Shown here one piece after another: positions 33,930-37,850 of a stretch of DNA of 37,850 nucleotides. The stretch is from contig NZ_JAAVJB010000025.1 in assembly GCF_012034385.1 (NCBI RefSeq), forward strand, positions 1 through 37,850. The letters are read 5' to 3'. The notes under the pieces were generated by a model, which saw only the letters and a program-made list of their open reading frames with translations, had not been told where the DNA came from and ran no database searches. The position numbers and the translations under genes are program-made. This stretch comes from Streptomyces spiramenti. Its GTDB lineage: Bacteria; Actinomycetota; Actinomycetes; Streptomycetales; Streptomycetaceae. How positions within the stretch are numbered: position 1 is the stretch's first letter; every line of letters begins with the position of its first letter.

Positions 33930-34703
33930 TCAGGTGCCCAGCGGTGCCCCGCGCCACTGCTGGTTGGTGTGGTGCGGGGTGCAGTCCCAGATACCGAGGC
34001 GGGTACGGTCACCGGTGCCCCAGCCGAGCGCGTCCAGGCACTTGCCCGAGTGGACGCTGCGCAGCAGGCCGCCCGGCAGCACCTCCCAGCGCTGGTTGTC
34101 CGCGCCGTGGCAGGTGTTCAGCCCCACGTGGGAGCCGTTGTCGGTGCGGCCGAACTGCACGTCCATGCACCGGCCGAACGCCCGCAGGGTGCCGTCCGCC
34201 TCCAGCCGCCACCGCTGAGCGTCGGTGTTGTTGCAGCTGAACAGCTGGATGGGCGTCCCGTCGCTGAGGCCCGAGCGGTGCACGTCGATACAACGCCCGG
34301 AGTGCACGCCGACGATCTGTCCCGAACCGGCGGGCGGCGGCGGGGTGCAGAGCAGCTCCAGCAGCACCTGCCAGTAGTTCGCGTTGATCTGGTGCGCCGC
34401 CGGTCCGGCCGACACCCGGCAGTTGGCGGCCGGGTACCCCTCACCGGCCGCGGCGGCGTAAGCGGTTCCGTAGGCGGCTTCCACCGCGATGTTGTAGGGG
34501 CCGTACCCCGCCCCGAGGAAGTACTTCGGCTGGGTGGGTGCGGCCGCGGTGACCGCCGCCTCGACGGCCGGCGCCGCCGGGGCGGCTGTGGGCGCGGCGG
34601 CCTCCGGGCCCGCTGCGGCGGTGGGCGCCGCGAGGGCCGCTCCGGGGAGAAGTAACGCGGCGGCGAGTGCCAGAGGTGCGGCGATCAGACGGGACAGCTT
34701 CAC
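33930..34703 (-). CDS. Secreted ricin-type beta-trefoil lectin
   Basis: 257-residue exported protein. Signal peptide: KLSR, a hydrophobic core (6-25) and an AxA cleavage site near residue 26, then an Ala/Pro-rich linker to about 58. Residues 59-122 are a small module with Cys95 and Cys119 (AANCRVSAG; LELLCTP) that I do not recognise. Residues 129-253 are a ricin B-type trefoil with three repeats, each with a Cys pair and a Q-x-W (QRW 163-165, QRW 204-206, QQW 248-250), so it probably binds galactose- or xylose-type glycans. Codon 17 (34653-34655) is TTA, so expression may depend on bldA tRNA. GTG 34703 follows GGAG. No catalytic domain is fused. Confidence 0.88.
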   Translation of the reverse strand: MKLSRLIAAPLALAAALLLPGAALAAPTAAAGPEAAAPTAAPAAPAVEAAVTAAAPTQPKYFLGAGYGPYNIAVEAAYGTAYAAAAGEGYPAANCRVSAGPAAHQINANYWQVLLELLCTPPPPAGSGQIVGVHSGRCIDVHRSGLSDGTPIQLFSCNNTDAQRWRLEADGTLRAFGRCMDVQFGRTDNGSHVGLNTCHGADNQRWEVLPGGLLRSVHSGKCLDALGWGTGDRTRLGIWDCTPHHTNQQWRGAPLGT

Positions 34704-34748
34704 GAACTTCTCCTTGCACCGATGGACGAGGGCGCGACTTCTTCACAA

Positions 34749-34765
34749 CAAGCACAATGTGCTTG
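34749..34765. promoter_or_regulatory. Palindrome upstream of the lectin gene
   Basis: CAAGCACA (34749-34756), one central A, TGTGCTTG (34758-34765): perfect 8-bp arms, 46 bases upstream of GTG 34703 in the AT-richer leader. Candidate operator, or a 5'-UTR hairpin. Confidence 0.55.
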
Positions 34766-34963
34766 CCGGATGGTCGCGGCGCGAGCATAGCGGCGCTGTC
34801 GCGGCCCCGTGCGGCCGTTCGCGCGACCCTGCCCTTGTCGGCAGCCCGTGCTCCACGCGCGCCACTGCCGCCCCGCGGGACCCGGGGCAGTGGTCGCTTC
34901 CGACCTGTGGCGACGGGAATCCGCCACACTCCGCCGGTCACCGGTTCCGCCGGGGCGCCGCGG

Positions 34964-35320
34964 TCACTCCGCCAGCAGTTCCTCGGACAGGGCGCGCCGC
35001 TCGGCGTGGGAGAAGCCCGGTGCCCCTGACACGCACCGGCCCAACGATCCCCATCCGGGGTCGATCTCGTCCCGGGCCGCCGCCAGGTAGGCGGCGCGGG
35101 CGTCGGGGAGCGGTGCGAGCGGCTCGCCGACCTCGGACGCATGCCCTCCGGGGCGCCCGCCGCCCGGGTGACGGGGTACGCCGGTGCGGCACCCCGGAGA
35201 GCAGGTGGTCGCCCTCTACCGCCGCGGGCCCCACCCCGGCGACGAGCAGGACCGGCGCCACCGTCGGCCCCGTGCGGTCCTTCCCCGCAGAGCAGCGCAC
35301 GAGCGCCGGGGCCCGCCCGA
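34964..35320 (-). pseudogene. Tyrosine-protein phosphatase remnant (frameshifted, N-terminus lost)
   Basis: On the minus strand the P-loop of a dual-specificity/tyrosine phosphatase is plain: VRCSAGKDRTGPTVAPVLLVAG (CX5R, Cys codon at 35292-35294), continuing to AAVEGDHLLS. The rest of that frame is meaningless. A good C-terminal half, EVGEPLAPLPDARAAYLAA followed by RDEIDPGWGSLG, and EELLAE before TGA at 34964, lies in a different frame, so an indel falls between about 35110 and 35200. Upstream of the P-loop no phosphatase sequence is visible before the AlkB gene; about 150 N-terminal residues are missing. I conclude it is a decaying pseudogene. Coordinates at the 5' end are approximate. Confidence 0.75.
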
Positions 35321-35488
35321 CACGGACCTCCGGGCGTGGGTCACCGCCCGGCGCGGCGCCGCGTCGCGGACGACCCCACGGCACCCCGCGGAACCCACCA
35401 CAGCGCCCGAGGAAGGGTGGTGGGCGAGCGGGGTGCACCTCCTGGTGCCGCAGGGGCGCGGGACCGGGGTGGCTGTCACCATGGGCAC
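35321..35488. other. Gap between the phosphatase remnant and alkB
   Basis: No reading frame here resembles a protein I know. It probably contains scrambled phosphatase sequence plus the alkB promoter, but I can identify neither -10/-35 boxes nor operators. Confidence 0.4.
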
Positions 35489-36220
35489 ATGGACGGCGGC
35501 CACCACGACGAGGAGCTCTTCCCGCGCGAACCCGCCCTCGTCGCGCCGGGAGCGGTCCACCTGCCCGCGCATCTGGACCCGGCGTCCCAAGCGGAGCTGC
35601 TGTCGGCCTGCCGTGGCTGGGCGCTCCCGCCCGCCGGCCTGCGGACGGTCCGCACGCGCGGCGGGGTGATGTCGGTCCGACAGGTCGGACTCGGCCTGCA
35701 CTGGTACCCCTACGCCTACGCGCGCACCGCCGTGGACGGCGACGGCGCCCCCGTCAAGCCGTTCCCGGGGTGGCTGGGGGAGTGGGCGCACGCGGCAGTG
35801 CTCGCCGCCGCGCGCGCCGCCGCCGACGCCGCTGCCCCCGGCCCCGGCGGTGCGACCGCCTCCGGCGCGTACGACGTGGCGCTGGTGAACTTCTACGCGG
35901 AGGGCGCCCGGATGGGGATGCACCGCGACATGGAGGAGCGGTCCCCGGCGCCGGTCGTCTCCTTCAGCCTCGGTGACGCTTGCGTGTTCCGCTTCGGCAA
36001 CACCGAGGGCCGGGGCCGGCCCTGGCGCGACACCGAGCTGCGCAGCGGGGACGCGTTCGTCTTCGGCGGGCCGGCACGGCTCGCCTACCACGCGGTGCCG
36101 CGCACGCTGCCAGGAACCGGTCCAGGACGGCTCGGGCTGCGTGGCCGTGTCAACGTCACCGTTCGCGTCTCCGGCCTCGACCTGGCGAACGAACCGGGCG
36201 CCGCCCCCGGCGGCCGGTAG
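35489..36220 (+). CDS. alkB: AlkB-family 2-oxoglutarate/Fe(II) dioxygenase (DNA alkylation repair)
   Basis: 243 residues. It oxidatively demethylates alkylated bases such as 1-methyladenine and 3-methylcytosine. Fe(II) ligands are His and Asp in MGMHRDMEE (about residues 146-154) and the distal His in LAYHAVPRT; the 2-oxoglutarate-binding Arg pair is in LRGRVNVTVR (normally RxNxTxR). The N-terminal nucleotide-recognition segment VMSVRQVGLGLHWYPYAYAR and the VALVNFYAEGARMG strand are typical of E. coli-type AlkB (216 aa). ATG 35489 (MDGGHH) is preferred because homology begins after it. The ribosome site is poor. No ada or other repair gene is adjacent. Confidence 0.9.
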   Translation: MDGGHHDEELFPREPALVAPGAVHLPAHLDPASQAELLSACRGWALPPAGLRTVRTRGGVMSVRQVGLGLHWYPYAYARTAVDGDGAPVKPFPGWLGEWAHAAVLAAARAAADAAAPGPGGATASGAYDVALVNFYAEGARMGMHRDMEERSPAPVVSFSLGDACVFRFGNTEGRGRPWRDTELRSGDAFVFGGPARLAYHAVPRTLPGTGPGRLGLRGRVNVTVRVSGLDLANEPGAAPGGR

Positions 36221-36475
36221 CGGAAGCCGCGGCGACGCGACGCGGCGCGTCCGGGCGACATCACGAAAGCCCTTGCGACAGTCGGGGTCTCGTCCTGTCC
36301 ACCGATCGCATCCCGTTCACCCGATAGGAGGTGGCGAGGGGTGGCGAATGCCCGAACCCGCCCCCTTGCGCCGGTCTCCGCCGGTTAGCGTGACGACGCA
36401 CTGAGATCACTCTTCGCAACGAACCACCTCCGCTCGGCTCGCCGAGCGCTGCCGAGACCGCACCGGGGACGGACG
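36221..36475 (+). promoter_or_regulatory. Upstream region of the CvnA-like kinase
   Basis: 255 bases. A ribosome-site-like GGAGGTGGCGAGGGG precedes ATG 36348, which opens an 18-codon frame (MPEPAPLRR... ending in TGA). The true kinase also begins MPEP, so the short frame may be a leader or an old partial duplication. AT-richer sequence near 36400-36425 (CACTGAGATCACTCTTCGC) could hold the promoter. I cannot fix the boxes. Confidence 0.4.
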
Positions 36476-37850
36476 ATGCCCGAACCGCACAGCCACGGCG
36501 CCGGAACCGAGCGGGCCGCGCCCTCACCCGCTCCCGACGGCAGCGCCGCCCGCCCCGCCCCGGCCGCGGGCCGCCGCGCCCGCCGATCCGCCCCTCGGGG
36601 GGTGCCGGGCGCCACCGAGACCCGCAGGCTGCTCAACCTCGCGGTCTGGCCGCCCGTCCTGGTCGCCGCCGTGGCCGCTTTCGTCGTCGGCTACCTGCTG
36701 CGGTCCCCCTCTGGCGTGCCCCTCACTCCGGGCGTGCCCTGGGCCGTCGTCACCGGCGGACTGCTGCTGGTGGGGGCCGTGGTCTCCGGCGCTGCCCTCG
36801 CCGCCGGCGCCGAGGCACGCGCCCGCAGCGCCCGCGTCACCGCGCTGCGCCGCGAGAACGCACGCGGCGGCGCCGACCTCCAGGCACTGGCGCTGCGCGT
36901 CGCGGCCGGCGAGGCCGTCCGCCCGCCGACGCCCCGGGCACCCGGGCCGACAGCCGGTGACGGACTTCGGGTACTCGGTGAGGAACTCGCCGTCGCCCGG
37001 CACGCCGCCCAGACCGCCGTCGCCGAGGCGTCGGCCGCGCGCCACCCCGAGCCCGGGGGCAGCGAGGAGAAGCTGGAGGTCTTCGTCAACCTCGCCCGCC
37101 GCCTCCAGTCGCTGGTCCACCGGCAGATCGAGCACCTCGACGAGCTGGAGCACGAGGTGGAGGACCCCGACCACCTCAAGGGGCTGTTCCACGTCGACCA
37201 CCTCGCGACCCGCATGCGCCGGCACGCCGAGAACCTCGCCGTGCTCGGGGGCGCCACCTCCCGGCGGCAGTGGAGCCGACCGGTGGAGATGAGCGAGGTG
37301 CTGCGCTCCTCCATCGCCGAGGTCCAGCACTACTCGCGGGTGCGGCTCGTCCCGCCCATCGAGGGGCGGCTCCGCGGCCACGCCGTGGCCGACGTGATCC
37401 ACCTCCTGGCGGAGCTGGTGGAGAACGCGACGGTGTTCTCCTCGCCGCAGACCCAGGTGGTGCTCCGCGCCCAGTACGTCACCGCCGGGCTGGCGGTGGA
37501 GGTCGAGGACCGCGGCCTCGGTCTCGCTCCCGACGTCCAGGACCGGATGAACGCGCTGCTGACCGGTGCCGAGCGCATGGACGTCGCCGCACTGGTCCAG
37601 GACGGTCGGATCGGGCTGCTCGTCGTCTCCGCGCTCGCGCAGCGTCACGACATCGTCGTCCAGTTGCAGAGCAACATCTACGGGGGCGTCCAGGCTGTCC
37701 TGGTCGTGCCCCACGCGCTGCTCGGCAACGAGGAGGACGACCGTCCCACCGAGATCCTCAGCGCCTCGCCGGCAGCCGCCGGCGGGCTGGCGGTGGAGGT
37801 CGAGGACCGCGGCCTCGGTCTCGCTCCCGACGTCCAGGACCGGATGAACG
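36476..37850 (+). CDS. CvnA-like sensor kinase / GHKL ATPase (3' end cut by window)
   Basis: The frame is open from ATG 36476 to the window edge (458 codons). A disordered Pro/Ala/Arg-rich N-terminus (about 50 residues) is followed by two TM helices (about 57-77 and 87-112), a short coiled linker, then the dimerisation-like helices FVNLARRLQSLVHRQIEHLD and HLATRMRRHAENLAVLGG seen in conservon (Cvn) kinases of Streptomyces. The GHKL ATPase has N box ELVENATVFSSP, G1 VEDRGLGL and G2 GRIGLLVVSALAQRH. Cvn systems act as kinase-plus-GTPase membrane complexes, but the cvnB-D genes would lie outside the window. The final residues repeat the G1 region exactly, so the end may be misassembled. Confidence 0.85.
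   Translation, partial: MPEPHSHGAGTERAAPSPAPDGSAARPAPAAGRRARRSAPRGVPGATETRRLLNLAVWPPVLVAAVAAFVVGYLLRSPSGVPLTPGVPWAVVTGGLLLVGAVVSGAALAAGAEARARSARVTALRRENARGGADLQALALRVAAGEAVRPPTPRAPGPTAGDGLRVLGEELAVARHAAQTAVAEASAARHPEPGGSEEKLEVFVNLARRLQSLVHRQIEHLDELEHEVEDPDHLKGLFHVDHLATRMRRHAENLAVLGGATSRRQWSRPVEMSEVLRSSIAEVQHYSRVRLVPPIEGRLRGHAVADVIHLLAELVENATVFSSPQTQVVLRAQYVTAGLAVEVEDRGLGLAPDVQDRMNALLTGAERMDVAALVQDGRIGLLVVSALAQRHDIVVQLQSNIYGGVQAVLVVPHALLGNEEDDRPTEILSASPAAAGGLAVEVEDRGLGLAPDVQDRMN
37486..37553 (+). repeat. 68-bp direct repeat, copy 1
   Basis: Exact match to 37783-37850 (68 bases). It encodes GLAVEVEDRGLGLAPDV and following residues, the G1 box of the kinase ATPase domain. Confidence 0.95.
37783..37850 (+). 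repeat. 68-bp direct repeat, copy 2, running to the window edge
   Basis: Identical to 37486-37553, 297 bases (99 codons) downstream and in the same frame. Because it stops only at the edge, the full repeat could be longer. Confidence 0.95.

Noticed and set aside
34704..34963. Gene between the lectin and the phosphatase remnant
   Set aside because: No frame in this 260-base stretch carries recognisable motifs; it appears to be the lectin leader and promoter.

Overview
This window is high-GC actinobacterial chromosome, almost certainly Streptomyces or a close relative. The evidence is the strong GC bias at third codon positions, frequent GTG starts, GTGA/ATGA gene overlaps, only two TTA codons in all called genes, and family content typical of the genus (SCO6745-family protein, RsbW-like ATPase, CvnA-like kinase, hopanoid-type squalene genes). 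From memory, the gene order from the beta-oxidation operon to the squalene genes resembles the S. coelicolor SCO67xx region. That comparison was not run. The left edge cuts endonuclease V and the right edge cuts a CvnA-like kinase.

Layout. 1-3.4 kb: endonuclease V (5' truncated), an iron-box-controlled siderophore-interacting reductase, a MmcQ/YjbR protein and a class V aminotransferase. 3.4-8.4 kb: a three-gene lipid-oxidation operon (alpha-methylacyl-CoA racemase, thiolase, FadB) driven by a promoter with a palindrome in its spacer; the racemase carries a TTA codon. 8.5-11.7 kb: a TetR regulator with an MMPL exporter and a probable autoregulatory operator. 11.8-16.5 kb: MpaB-like protein, Tex, and an acyl-ACP desaturase behind tandem operator-like repeats. 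16.5-22 kb: SCO6745-family protein, enoyl-CoA hydratase, HdeD-like membrane protein, RsbW-like ATPase, IPP isomerase and a CDF metal transporter.

22.3-29.5 kb is the most unusual part. Five overlapping genes encode a large CDP-alcohol phosphotransferase (apparently starting at CTG), a LicC/inositol-phosphate-type cytidylyltransferase, an archaeal-type sn-glycerol-1-phosphate dehydrogenase, a second CDP-alcohol phosphotransferase with a catalytic-motif substitution, and a GT2 glycosyltransferase. A TagGH/Wzm-Wzt-like ABC exporter follows. Together they look like a route that makes a polyol phosphate (possibly glycerol-1-phosphate), activates it with CTP, transfers it to an alcohol or lipid, glycosylates it and exports it. 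The product is unknown to me.

29.5-33.9 kb: hpnC-hpnD-hpnE plus a polyprenyl diphosphate synthase, enough to make squalene. The squalene-hopene cyclase normally expected next is replaced by a convergent secreted ricin-type lectin gene that also carries a TTA codon. 34.9-35.3 kb holds a degraded tyrosine-phosphatase remnant, followed by AlkB and the CvnA-like kinase. The last 68 bases exactly repeat a segment 297 bases upstream, which suggests a contig-end assembly artefact or a real in-frame duplication.
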